Assembly (NCBI GenBank): GCA_030424595.1
Contig: JAUHWG010000050.1
Coordinates: forward strand, 1 to 39,353
Source of the DNA: Polyangia bacterium
GTDB taxonomy: Bacteria; Myxococcota_A; Polyangia; Nannocystales; Nannocystaceae
Direction: 5' to 3'
DNA: 39,353 nucleotides
Both the position numbers and the translations under genes were made by a program. Each line of letters opens with the position of its first letter. Positions within the stretch are counted from its first letter, which is position 1. This document shows, in pieces, positions 8,566 through 16,107 of this stretch. A model generated the notes under the pieces. It was not told the DNA's origin. It saw only the letters and a program-made list of their open reading frames with translations, and searched no databases.

Positions 8566-9630
8566 CTACTCGAGGAAGGCGAGGGCGGTGTCGCGGTAGA
8601 GGTCGACGGCGCGGAGCACCTCGGCGCAGTCGACCCACTCGTTGGCGGTGTGCGAGCGAGCGGAGGAGCCGGGGCCGATCTTGACGGCGTCGATGTGCCG
8701 AAGGTGGGCCCAGTCGGACATCGTCGGCGAGCCGAGGAGACGCAGGCTCGGCATCGCCTGGCGGAGCGAGGCGACGATCGGCGCGTCGGCGGCGGTCTCG
8801 ACCGGGGCCAGCCGTTTGGAGCGGATCCGAAGCTCGCCCTCGGTGACCTCGCCCAAGATCGCCGCGATCTCCTCGGGGGTGTAGGCCGGGGTGTAGCGGA
8901 CGTCGACCGTGTACTCGCAGGTCGCGGGGATGACGTTGTGACGCTCGCCGCCGCGGAGCACCGTGACGTTCGCGACCGAGCGCCCGAGGAGGGGGTGCTC
9001 GCGCTCGAGCTCCATGGAGTTGATCGCCAGGAGATCACGGGCGGCCGCGTCGAGGGCGTTGCGCCCCTCCCAGGGCCTGGCCGCGTGGGCCGCCTGGCCG
9101 TGGGTGGTCCCCTCGAGGATCATCAGGCCGCCCTGGGCGACCGCCGCTTCGAGCGAGGTCGGCTCGCCGACGAGGGCGGCGCTCAGCGGGCCGAGCTCGC
9201 CGAGGATATGCTCGAGGCCGCCGCCGCCGATCTCCTCCATGACGGTCGCCGCGAAGACGAGGTTGCCCCGCTTGAGCCCGCGCCGGGTGATCTGCTCGAA
9301 GGCGCAGGCCATCGCCGTGACCGAGGCCTTGGCGTCGCCCGAGCCGAGCCCGTAGAGGCGGCCGTCCTCGATCGTCGCCGACCAGGGATCGCGCTCCCAG
9401 GTGCCCTTGGCGGGGACCGTGTCGAGGTGCGAGTTGAGCAGCAGGGTCGGCCCCGGCGCGTCCCCTTGGAGGCGGGCGATCAGGTTGTCGCCGATGAGCT
9501 CGACCGTCAGGTTATGGCGCCCGAGCCAGGTGCCGAGGAGCTCGGCGATCGCCGCCTCTTCGCGCGAGATCGACGGGGTGGCGACGAGCGCTTGCAGGAG
9601 TTCGATCGGATCCATCATCGGCTTGGCCAA
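8566..9630 (-). CDS. M20-family ArgE-like deacylase (N-acetylornithine / N-acylcitrulline deacylase)
   Basis: A 354-residue zinc peptidase-fold enzyme of the M20/ArgE-DapE family. Metal ligands and catalytic residues are visible in NSHLDTVPAKG (His, Asp), GSGDAKAS (Asp), VMEEIGGGG (Glu-Glu) and the C-terminal SHTANEWV (His). It sits between the acylornithine carbamoyltransferase gene and argH. The most economical role is therefore removing the acyl group from N-acylcitrulline to give citrulline for ArgG, as ArgE does in Xanthomonas. An ordinary acetylornithine deacetylase role cannot be excluded from sequence alone. It follows the carbamoyltransferase gene by 51 bp and precedes argH by 7 bp. 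Confidence 0.88.
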   Translation of the reverse strand: MAKPMMDPIELLQALVATPSISREEAAIAELLGTWLGRHNLTVELIGDNLIARLQGDAPGPTLLLNSHLDTVPAKGTWERDPWSATIEDGRLYGLGSGDAKASVTAMACAFEQITRRGLKRGNLVFAATVMEEIGGGGLEHILGELGPLSAALVGEPTSLEAAVAQGGLMILEGTTHGQAAHAARPWEGRNALDAAARDLLAINSMELEREHPLLGRSVANVTVLRGGERHNVIPATCEYTVDVRYTPAYTPEEIAAILGEVTEGELRIRSKRLAPVETAADAPIVASLRQAMPSLRLLGSPTMSDWAHLRHIDAVKIGPGSSARSHTANEWVDCAEVLRAVDLYRDTALAFLE

Positions 9631-9681
9631 CTTCGTTCGGGCGCGGGCTAGGTTCGCGTGCGGGCTAGGTTTGGGCGCGGG

Positions 9682-10764
9682 CTAGGCGAGCATCTTCAGG
9701 AGGAGGGCCATCTGCGCCCACATCCGGTTGGCGGCCTGGGCTTGGACGACCGAGGCTGAGCTGTCGAGGACCGCGTCGGTGACGACGACGTTGCGGCGGA
9801 CCGGCAGGCAGTGCATGAAGCGCGGATCGTCGCCGGAGGCGAGGTGCTCAGCGCCGATCGTCCAATCGCCGTACATCCGGTTGCGGGCGCTCCCAGCCGC
9901 GGCGTCGCCGTAGTCGAGCGGGCTGCCCCAGGCCTTGGCGTAGATCACCTTGGCGCCGGCGCAGGCGGAGGCCTGATCGCGGCTCGTGGTCAGGGATCCG
10001 CCGCCGGCCTCGGCGAGCGCGGCCGCCTCGTCGAGCACCGGCTGGTGGAGGTCGTAGCCCGGCGGGTTGGCGACCGTGACGTGCATGCCGAGGCGGGCCG
10101 CGGTCAGCAGGGCCGAGTGGGGGACCGCGACGCCGCACATCTTCGGGTGCGTCGCCCAGCTCAGGGTGAAGCGCTCTCCGGCCGGGTCGCCGCCGAAGAT
10201 CTCCTGCAGGGTGAGGGCGTCGGCGAGGGCCTGGCAGGGGTGGTAGACCGCGGACTCCAGGGATATGAGCGGCACCGAGGTGTGCGCGGCGAGGGTCTGG
10301 ATCGGCGCGTCCAACATGTCCTCGGCGAAGTCGGACATGCCGGCGAAGACCCGGACGCCGATCGCGTCGGCGTAGGACGAGAGCGCCCCCGCGGCCTCGA
10401 TGATGTGCTCGGGGCAGGGGCCGTCCATGACCACGCCGGGGCGGCTCTCGATCGCCCACGAGCCGCCGCCGGGGTTTTGCGCGATCATGTGGCCGCCGAG
10501 GCGGACCATCGCGCTCTCCATGGACGTCCGGGTCCGCAGCGAGGGGTTGAAGAAGAGCGCGGCGAGCACCTTGCCGGCGAGGGGCCGGCGGCGATAGAAG
10601 GCGCCCGGCCGGGCCTTGATCGCCGAGGCGAGCGAGAGCAGCTCGTGGAAGAACGACTCGCCCCCCTCAAAGCCGGTGATGTAGCGCCGCGGGGCGCCTT
10701 GGTTGGCGGCGATCGGCGGCGGGAGGGTGTTCTTTTTCAGGACTGCGGTGGCCATGGTCGGCAT
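9682..10764 (-). CDS. argF': N-acylornithine carbamoyltransferase (acetyl- or succinyl-ornithine type)
   Basis: A 360-residue transcarbamylase. The carbamoyl-phosphate loop reads FFNPSLRTRTS (residues ~71-81), the SLRTRTS form of the acetyl-/succinyl-ornithine enzymes rather than the STRTR of ornithine carbamoyltransferase. The C-terminal FMHCLPVRRNVVVTDAVLD also fits this branch. Residue 118, just before Glu-His, is Pro (DGPCPEHI). To my knowledge Glu at this place marks the Xanthomonas acetylornithine enzyme and Pro the Bacteroides succinylornithine enzyme, so succinylornithine is the predicted substrate. The frame is open to a TTG that overlaps the argG stop, but no ribosome-binding site supports it. 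ATG 10764 (or 10755) is preferred. Confidence 0.88.
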   Translation of the reverse strand: MPTMATAVLKKNTLPPPIAANQGAPRRYITGFEGGESFFHELLSLASAIKARPGAFYRRRPLAGKVLAALFFNPSLRTRTSMESAMVRLGGHMIAQNPGGGSWAIESRPGVVMDGPCPEHIIEAAGALSSYADAIGVRVFAGMSDFAEDMLDAPIQTLAAHTSVPLISLESAVYHPCQALADALTLQEIFGGDPAGERFTLSWATHPKMCGVAVPHSALLTAARLGMHVTVANPPGYDLHQPVLDEAAALAEAGGGSLTTSRDQASACAGAKVIYAKAWGSPLDYGDAAAGSARNRMYGDWTIGAEHLASGDDPRFMHCLPVRRNVVVTDAVLDSSASVVQAQAANRMWAQMALLLKMLA

Positions 10765-10832
10765 CTCGTGGGCTCTATGGGAGGTCGGCGTAGGTCGGGT
10801 CGGCGGATCCGTCGGACCCGCGACGCCGCGGA

Positions 10833-12176
10833 TCAAGAGGCGACGGAGCGCTTCCGCGCAGGCTCAGCGGCTGCGACGGCGGCCGAGCCTGCGGCGGGGA
10901 GCGGCGTAGGTTCGGCTGTGGCCGCGGCCGCCCGAGCCCGCTCGGCGAGGAGCGACTGCGTGCCGACGATCGTCGCGAAGCCGCGGGCCTCAGCCCCGGT
11001 CCACAGGGTGTTGGCCTCGCCGTAGGTGCCGGCCGCGGCCGACATCATCGAGTAAGGGGAGCGGACGCCGAAGACCGTCACCCGGCCCTGGCAGAGCTGG
11101 ACCCGGACCTCGCCGTGGACCGTGCGCTGCGAGGAGAGGAGGAACGCCTCGAGGTCGCGCATGACCGGATCGAGGTAGGCGGCCTCATGGAGGAGGAGCC
11201 CGTAGGTCGACGCCATGTGGTCCTTGTGATGCTGCTGCCAGCGGCTGAGGACCAGCTTCTCGAGCTCTCGGTGGGCGTCCAGGAGGATCGCGGCGGCGGG
11301 GGCCTCGAAGGCGACGCGCCCCTTGATCCCGAGGATGGTGTCGCCGAGGTGGACGCCGCGGCCGATCCCGTGGGCGGCCCCGATCTGGTTGAGCGACTCG
11401 ATGAGTCGCACGGGGTCCATCGTCGTCCCGTCCAGGGCGGTCGGGATCCCGGCCTCAAAGGTGAGCACGAGCTCCGCCCCCTCGGGCGGCGCGGCCCCGG
11501 GCTCGACGCTCCAGGCCCAGGCCTCCGGGGGGAGGTTCGCCCAGGAGTCGTGGGTCTCCTTGCCGCCGATCGTCACGCCCCACAGCCCCTCGTTCACCGA
11601 GTAGTCGGTGGTCTTGTCGGCGACCGCGACCCCGCGGGCGCGGAGCCAGTCGGTCGAGGCTTGCCGGCTCCAGCCCTCGTCGCGGATCGGCGTGATGATC
11701 TCGAGATCGGGGCAGAGCGCCCTGATCATCACGTCAAAGCGGATCTGATCGTTGCCGGCGCCGGTCGATCCGTGGGCGACCGCGGAGGCGCCGACCTCGA
11801 GGGCGAGCATGGCGACGGCGCGGGCCTGGCTGACCCGCTCGGCGCCGACGCAGAGCGGGTAGGTCTGGCCGCGGCGGACGTTGCCGAAGATGAGGAAGCG
11901 GATGTGATCGTCGAAGACCGCCCCCTTGGCGTCGATGATCCGGTGCTCGGCGGCCCCGAGGGCGAGGGCGCGGGCCCGGGTCTCTGCGAGTGCGCTCGCC
12001 GAAAAGCCGCCGGTGTCGACGGTCGCGGTGACCACCTCGTAGCCGTAGCGCTCTTGCAGGTAGAGGAGGAGGAACGAGGTGTCGAGACCGCCGGAGAAGG
12101 CGAGGACGACCCGCTTGGTCGTCGAGCTCGCCTCGGGGGCCGAGGGCGGAGGTGTCATGGGCGTGGTGCGGGTCAT
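10833..12176 (-). CDS. argG: Argininosuccinate synthase
   Basis: Joins citrulline and aspartate using ATP, in the cytoplasm. The N-type ATP pyrophosphatase loop is at residues ~23-31 (LAFSGGLDTSF), and the second conserved segment is HGSTGAGNDQIRF. The 447-residue protein has an Ala/Pro-rich tail of about 35 residues (ending RKRSVAS) beyond the conserved core and a short Pro/Ser-rich N-terminal leader. It lies 53 bp downstream of argR, and its stop is within 70 bp of the carbamoyltransferase start, in the same operon. Confidence 0.95.
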   Translation of the reverse strand: MTRTTPMTPPPSAPEASSTTKRVVLAFSGGLDTSFLLLYLQERYGYEVVTATVDTGGFSASALAETRARALALGAAEHRIIDAKGAVFDDHIRFLIFGNVRRGQTYPLCVGAERVSQARAVAMLALEVGASAVAHGSTGAGNDQIRFDVMIRALCPDLEIITPIRDEGWSRQASTDWLRARGVAVADKTTDYSVNEGLWGVTIGGKETHDSWANLPPEAWAWSVEPGAAPPEGAELVLTFEAGIPTALDGTTMDPVRLIESLNQIGAAHGIGRGVHLGDTILGIKGRVAFEAPAAAILLDAHRELEKLVLSRWQQHHKDHMASTYGLLLHEAAYLDPVMRDLEAFLLSSQRTVHGEVRVQLCQGRVTVFGVRSPYSMMSAAAGTYGEANTLWTGAEARGFATIVGTQSLLAERARAAAATAEPTPLPAAGSAAVAAAEPARKRSVAS

Positions 12177-12229
12177 GGGAGCTCCAGAGCGGGCGAAGGC
12201 CCGTGCGTCTGGGGCTTCGCCGTGTGCGG

Positions 12230-12694
12230 TCAGTTGCGGCGCCTGTCGACCAGGCCGGCGCAGGCTCGGAGGCGCTGCGAGACGACCTCGCTGGCGAGCC
12301 GAGAGGTCGTCGCGAGGAAGACCGTGTCGTCGCCGGCGATGGTCCCGGCGACCCCGTCCCAGCCCGCGGCGTCGAGCGCTGCGGCGACCTGCTGGGCCGT
12401 GGCGATCTCCGTGCGGAGGACGAGCATCGTGTCACCGGCGCTCACCAGCGATCGGATATGGCCCCAGGGCAAGGAGATGTCGGCGTCGGGTCGAACGTCG
12501 AGCTTGATCTCTGCCGGCGCGACGTAGACCCCGTCGACCTTCTCGAGCCCGAGGGTCTTGATATCGCGGGAGATCGACGCCTGCGTGACCTCCCACCCGG
12601 CACCATGAAGCGCCAACACCAGCTCGCCCTGAGTACGATAGGAGCCCTGCGCGACGAGGCGCTTGAGCTGAGCGAGGCGGTGTTGGCGGTTCAT
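12230..12694 (-). CDS. argR: Arginine repressor
   Basis: A 154-residue ArgR/AhrC protein. The N-terminal winged helix-turn-helix carries the family motif (QASISRDIKTLGLEKVDG, residues ~38-55). The C-terminal arginine-binding and hexamer-forming domain ends with the recognisable GTIAGDDTVFLAT. It binds ARG boxes when arginine is plentiful. It is the first gene of the minus-strand arginine operon, so it probably represses its own transcription together with argG, argF', the deacylase gene and argH. AT-rich palindromes that could be its operators lie immediately upstream at 12718-12873. Confidence 0.93.
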   Translation of the reverse strand: MNRQHRLAQLKRLVAQGSYRTQGELVLALHGAGWEVTQASISRDIKTLGLEKVDGVYVAPAEIKLDVRPDADISLPWGHIRSLVSAGDTMLVLRTEIATAQQVAAALDAAGWDGVAGTIAGDDTVFLATTSRLASEVVSQRLRACAGLVDRRRN

Positions 12695-12717
12695 GGTGCG
12701 TAGACTAGGGGTAGAAA

Positions 12718-12730
12718 TGTATAATATTCA
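12718..12730. promoter_or_regulatory. Putative ARG box 1
   Basis: TGTATAATATTCA lies 24 bp before the argR start. It is one of three 13-bp AT-rich near-palindromes with the common form TGnATAAyATnCA in an otherwise very GC-rich region. It resembles the TGAAT-WWWW-ATTCA ArgR operator but has one base less in the centre. Calling it ArgR-bound is inference. Confidence 0.55.
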
Positions 12731-12777
12731 GTTCTGCTGAGAACAGGAACGGTCCGCGACGCATCTGCGTCTTGGGC

Positions 12778-12790
12778 TGCATAACATTCA
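12778..12790. promoter_or_regulatory. Putative ARG box 2, overlapping the argR promoter
   Basis: TGCATAACATTCA starts exactly 60 bp from the start of box 1. It covers the likely -10 element of the minus-strand promoter at 12781-12808, a position suited to repression of the arginine operon. Confidence 0.55.
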
Positions 12791-12808
12791 CTCCCACGGT
12801 CCTGTCAA
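12781..12808 (-). promoter_or_regulatory. Likely sigma-70 promoter of the argR-argG-argF'-argE-argH operon
   Basis: On the minus strand a perfect -35 TTGACA (12808-12803) is followed 16 bp later by TGTTAT (12786-12781) as -10. Putative ARG box 2 overlaps the -10. The leader to the argR ATG would be about 80 bases and would contain box 1. A second promoter with a TATTAT -10 inside box 1 is also conceivable. Confidence 0.55.
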
Positions 12809-12860
12809 CTCAAAAGGCCGGACGACGGGCCCATCAATTCTGTGAGGCAGAGTCTGCGGG

Positions 12861-12873
12861 TGAATAATATGCA
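12861..12873. promoter_or_regulatory. Putative ARG box 3
   Basis: TGAATAATATGCA is the mirror form of boxes 1 and 2. It lies 76 bp before the divergent NTF2-like gene, so ArgR may also act on that gene, or the site may be a distal operator for the arginine operon. This is inferred from pattern only. Confidence 0.45.
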
Positions 12874-12948
12874 CACCGCTATGAGCGGTCCTGAACAGTG
12901 CTCCTCGCCGTGTCAGCTTTCATCTGCGCCTGCTAGGGTCGCGGCGCG

Positions 12949-13812
12949 ATGACCAAGAAGGCGGAGATAGGGCGGCAGCAGGCGATCGAGACCGTGGAGG
13001 CGTCCCCTCGCTTCGTCGGCGAGCACGACAAGGAAGCCTGGCTCGAGCTCTTCGCCGCGGCGGGGTTGGTCGAGGATCCCGTGGGCGTCGCCCCCTCTCG
13101 GCGAGGCGCTCGCCTCCGCGGGGGCGAAGACGAGGTCTCTCGCTTCTACGACACCTTTATCGCCGACAACCGGATCCGCTTCGAGGTCGAGCGGGACATC
13201 GTCGTCGGTGACGAGGTCATCCGTGACGTCGCGATCCATACGACGCTCGCGACGGGTCTCTCGATCGTCGTCCCCGCGATCCTCCGCTACACCCTCACCG
13301 TGGAGGACGGGCTCCCCAAGATCGCCCGCCTCGAGGCCCACTGGGAGCTCCCGAGGATGTCGCAGCAGATCCTGAGCAAGGGGCCGAAGGGGGTCCAGAC
13401 GATGATGCTCACCTCCTGGACCATGTTCAGGCGCCAGGGCGTCCGCGGGCTGATGAACTACTCGAAGGGGATGGTCCGCGGGATCTTCGGCCGCGGTCGC
13501 AGGGTCGCGGCGAAGCTCGCGGCTGCGGTCACCGTCGGCGATCGCGAGACCTTCACCGCAGCCTTCGCCCCCGCCGCGATCATCGACAGCCGGGCCGAGG
13601 GGGGCGCGACGATCCGCCAGACCCCGCGTGAGTTCTTCGACAGCCTCGGCCCTGCGGCGTCGCTCTCCCTCGCGAAGGTCACCGCCTCGGGGTGGATGAC
13701 GTCCTTCCGCCTGGAGCTGCGCCGAGGCGCCGAGACTCGCCACGGGATCGGCTTTCTTACCTTTGATCGGCGGACTCGTCAGATCCTCGGGGCGCGGCTC
13801 TACTTCTCCTAG
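12949..13812 (+). CDS. NTF2/SnoaL-like protein of unknown role
   Basis: A 287-residue cytoplasmic protein without signal or membrane segments. The N-terminal part (WLELFAAAGLVEDPVG, then SRFYDTFIADNRIRFEVERDIVVG) has the look of a SnoaL/ketosteroid-isomerase-like cone fold. The C-terminal part (AAAVTVGDRETFTAAFAPAAIIDSR) may be a second, degenerate copy of the same fold. Such proteins range from isomerases to simple ligand binders, so no reaction is assigned. The gene diverges from argR. Its TAG stop is formed by the CTAG end of a truncated MITE copy (13809-13812), so the original C-terminus may have been different. Confidence 0.7.
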   Translation: MTKKAEIGRQQAIETVEASPRFVGEHDKEAWLELFAAAGLVEDPVGVAPSRRGARLRGGEDEVSRFYDTFIADNRIRFEVERDIVVGDEVIRDVAIHTTLATGLSIVVPAILRYTLTVEDGLPKIARLEAHWELPRMSQQILSKGPKGVQTMMLTSWTMFRRQGVRGLMNYSKGMVRGIFGRGRRVAAKLAAAVTVGDRETFTAAFAPAAIIDSRAEGGATIRQTPREFFDSLGPAASLSLAKVTASGWMTSFRLELRRGAETRHGIGFLTFDRRTRQILGARLYFS

Positions 13813-13860
13813 CAGCCCGAGGGCACAAGTCCCGCGCGCTCTCGCTGGCCCTCGTCGGTC
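13809..13860 (+). repeat. Truncated MITE-like element (family A), left end only
   Basis: The first ~50 bp match the left end of the complete elements at 19755 and 24762: CTAGCAGCCCGAGGGC, then an AAGTCCCGCGCGCTCTCGC segment and a CCCTCGTCG segment. The rest of the element is missing. Its first four bases supply the stop codon of the upstream gene. Confidence 0.75.
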
Positions 13861-13952
13861 CGCCTCCTAGGAGCCCATGGGCTCCGCGGCGGGCGAGGGG
13901 AGGGGACCGACGCTTCTTCGCGGCCGGGAGCCGTGGTACCGAGGTATTGCCC

Positions 13953-14699
13953 ATGACGGATCCCGCCCCTCTCACCGGTCCGCCAGAGCTCCTCGAGATC
14001 TGGAGGACCTTCGACGGCTTCCCGATGGAGACCCTGACAAAGGCTTGGGTCGCGCGCAGCCGCGGAGGACCGCGCCAGCGAAGCGTCGACGAGCTCGAGG
14101 CCCACCGCAGCGCCACCGGGGCGAGCGGAAACTGCTTTGACCTCGCGATCTGGCTGGTCCACCGCCTGAGCGCCGCAGGTATCGGGGCGCGGGTGATCAG
14201 CGACGCTATCGCCAGCCGCGACGCCCACGTCGCAGTGCTCGCAGAGGCCGGGGGGCGGCCCTTCCTCTGTGATCTCGGGGACATGTGGATCCAGCCGATC
14301 GCGATCGACCACGACGTCGACACCGCAGTCCGGGGCTTCTTTCCGGCGGCGGCGGTCAGCCTGCGGACGGAGGGGCGCAGGCTCGAGGTCACCTACCACC
14401 GCCCCGGGGGCAAGCGCTCGTCTCAGCGCTACGACCTCGCCGTGATCCCCCCGGCCCTCGTTCGCGACGCCGCCGAGGCGAACCAACGCCATCTGGCCCA
14501 GCGCCTCGTCGAGATGCGCGCTCAGGCCGACGACGCGCACTGGGAGTTCGACGAGTACAGCTCGCGCTGGTCGACGCCGCTCGGCCTGCGCTTCGAGCCG
14601 CCCGTCGACGGCGACGCGGCTTGGGCTGCGCGGATCGCCGCGCGCACGGGGATGCGGGCCCTGTATGTGGAGCTCTGTCTCGCGGCCTTTCGCGGCTGA
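13953..14699 (+). CDS. Putative arylamine N-acetyltransferase/transglutaminase-like cysteine enzyme
   Basis: A 248-residue soluble protein. A possible Cys-His-Asp triad in the order of the NAT/transglutaminase fold is visible: Cys in ASGNCFDLAIWLVHRL (~residue 62), His in SRDAHVAVLAE (~residue 90) and Asp in FLCDLGDMWI (~residue 105). The beta-strand/helix pattern around these residues fits the core of that fold. No close named family is recognised, so the substrate is unknown. The frame is open to a TTG two codons earlier, but ATG 13953 has GAGG eight bases upstream. It is a single gene, convergent with cspA. Confidence 0.6.
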   Translation: MTDPAPLTGPPELLEIWRTFDGFPMETLTKAWVARSRGGPRQRSVDELEAHRSATGASGNCFDLAIWLVHRLSAAGIGARVISDAIASRDAHVAVLAEAGGRPFLCDLGDMWIQPIAIDHDVDTAVRGFFPAAAVSLRTEGRRLEVTYHRPGGKRSSQRYDLAVIPPALVRDAAEANQRHLAQRLVEMRAQADDAHWEFDEYSSRWSTPLGLRFEPPVDGDAAWAARIAARTGMRALYVELCLAAFRG

Positions 14700-14730
14700 G
14701 CTGTCATCAGCGCAGAGCGATCAACCAATG

Positions 14731-14758
14731 AAAAAGGGCCGAGAATGTCGGCCCTTCT
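14731..14758 (-). terminator. Rho-independent terminator of cspA
   Basis: A 9-bp stem AAGGGCCGA/TCGGCCCTT with a five-base loop is followed on the minus strand by a T run. It lies 15 bp beyond the cspA stop. The reverse reading also has a few T residues, so it could serve the convergent gene ending at 14699 as well. Confidence 0.85.
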
Positions 14759-14772
14759 TGCAAGCATCAGCC

Positions 14773-14970
14773 TCAGATCGGGCGGACGTTCTCGGCGCGC
14801 GGACCCTTCGGACCGGCACCCTCAGTGAAGCTGACCTTTTGGCCCTCGCGAAGCTCCTCGAAACGGGTGCCCTCGAGATTCGACATGTGGAAGAACATGT
14901 CCTGGCCGGCGCCAGTGTCGATGAATCCGAAGCCCTTGTCGGTGAGACGCTTAATTGTACCTTCTGCCAT
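14773..14970 (-). CDS. cspA: Cold shock protein, CspA family
   Basis: A 65-residue single OB-fold protein that binds single-stranded RNA and DNA. The RNP1 motif KGFGFI is at residues 12-17, the RNP2-like motif DMFFHMS at 24-30 (usually DVFVHxS), and the family ending is GPKGPRAENVRPI. The ATG at 14970 has AAAGG about seven bases upstream. The frame is open for 14 more codons but those are not part of the family. Roughly 200 bases without genes lie upstream, compatible with the long leader typical of cold-shock mRNAs, though I could not place a promoter with confidence. Confidence 0.95.
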   Translation of the reverse strand: MAEGTIKRLTDKGFGFIDTGAGQDMFFHMSNLEGTRFEELREGQKVSFTEGAGPKGPRAENVRPI

Positions 14971-15364
14971 TGTGTGCCTTTCTTGAACTCTGTACCGCTG
15001 GACGCGCACCATGGACGGCGCGAACGACCGGCGGAGACAGGCGTGTACCGCAAAGCGAGGAGAATAGGCGAAATATGTCGAGAAATAAGCAATCTCCTGA
15101 CGAGAGGCGCGACACGCCGGGGCGAGAATTCTGCGATTGCGGTTAATCTACGATTTCGGTTTATGGCCTCATACGCCTCGGTAGGGCGACCTACGGTCGC
15201 TGGAGTCCTCCTTCGCACCGCCTTCCGAGAGCTTCGCGTCGTCCACGCACGCTCACGCCCCCCGGAGCCCTCAACCTCTGCGTCGGCTGAGCCCGGCCGA
15301 CCTGCTCGCGTCGGTCATCGCCGAGGGGTCCGCGACCTGGCGCACCTGTGGCAAGGTCGCGGGG
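14971..15364. other. Intergenic region between cspA and the DJ-1/PfpI gene
   Basis: The part at 15060-15170 is clearly less GC-rich than its surroundings and probably carries the cspA leader and promoter. I did not find a convincing -35/-10 pair or an RNA gene. Confidence 0.4.
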
Positions 15365-15970
15365 ATGCGCACGCGGGTCCAGATCGTGGTCTTTGATGGT
15401 TTCGATGAGCTCGACGCGGTGGGACCCTTTGAGGTGCTGCGAGCCGCCCAGCTCGCCGGATCCCGGATCGAAGCCCGCTTGGTCGCGCCGACACCGTGCG
15501 AGGCGGTCCGCGGCGGCCACGGCTTGACCGTCGCGGTCGAAGGTGTTCTCTCCGCGGAGGCCGACTGGATCCTCGTCCCTGGCGGGGCCTGGACCAACCC
15601 GGACATCCCCGGCTGTGGGCATGAGATCCGTCGCGGCGAGCTGCCGAGGCGCCTCGCGGAGCTTCGTGAGTCGGGGCTCGGGATGGCCGCGGTCTGCACC
15701 GGGACGATGCTCCTCGCGGCCGCCGAGATCACTCGCGGTCGGCGAGCGATCACCCATCATGTCGCGATCGATGCGCTCGCCGCGAGCGGGGCAGAGGTCG
15801 TGCTCTCACGTGTGGTCGACGACGGGGACCTCGTGACCGCCGGCGGGGTGACCTCCGGCCTCGACCTCGCGCTCCACCTCGTCGCCCGATTTGCTGGCGA
15901 GGAGGCGGCGAGCGAGGGACGGGTCCGGATCGAGTACCCGACGGCGCCTTGGGACAGTACTTCCGGATAG
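15365..15970 (+). CDS. DJ-1/PfpI-family protein (isonitrile hydratase/ThiJ-like)
   Basis: A 201-residue single-domain cytoplasmic protein of the DJ-1/PfpI glutamine-amidotransferase-like fold. The N-terminal VQIVVFDGFDELDAVGPFEVL with its conserved acidic residue and the nucleophile elbow AAVCTGTMLLA (Cys near residue 108) are typical, as is AGGVTSGLDLALHLV at the C-terminus. This pattern is closest to isonitrile-hydratase-like and AraC-associated members. The actual reaction is not predictable; no DNA-binding domain is attached. Confidence 0.85.
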   Translation: MRTRVQIVVFDGFDELDAVGPFEVLRAAQLAGSRIEARLVAPTPCEAVRGGHGLTVAVEGVLSAEADWILVPGGAWTNPDIPGCGHEIRRGELPRRLAELRESGLGMAAVCTGTMLLAAAEITRGRRAITHHVAIDALAASGAEVVLSRVVDDGDLVTAGGVTSGLDLALHLVARFAGEEAASEGRVRIEYPTAPWDSTSG

Positions 15971-16107
15971 AAGCTCGGGATAGAAGCTCGGGCTTGAACT
16001 TAGAGCGTACGTCTCACGCGGCAATCGAGGACTGCACCGCTGCCGTCGCCGCCGAGCAGCGTCACGGTGTCTGGCAGCCCACGGCTGCGCTCCCCCAGCA
16101 CGTTCGG

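Noticed and set aside
6774..8684. Long plus-strand open frame (636 codons) opposite the superoxide-reductase-like gene and argH
   Set aside because: Shadow of argH in GC-rich DNA; Gly/Arg/Val-rich with no domain, while the minus strand encodes clear ArgH.
10765..10836. TTG start of argF' overlapping the argG stop
   Set aside because: The extra 24 residues are Pro/Thr-rich, outside the family, and have no ribosome-binding site; internal ATG codons fit better.
9811..12527. Long plus-strand frames opposite argF', argG and argR
   Set aside because: All lie antisense to well-defined arginine genes and show only Arg/Gly/Val-rich sequence.
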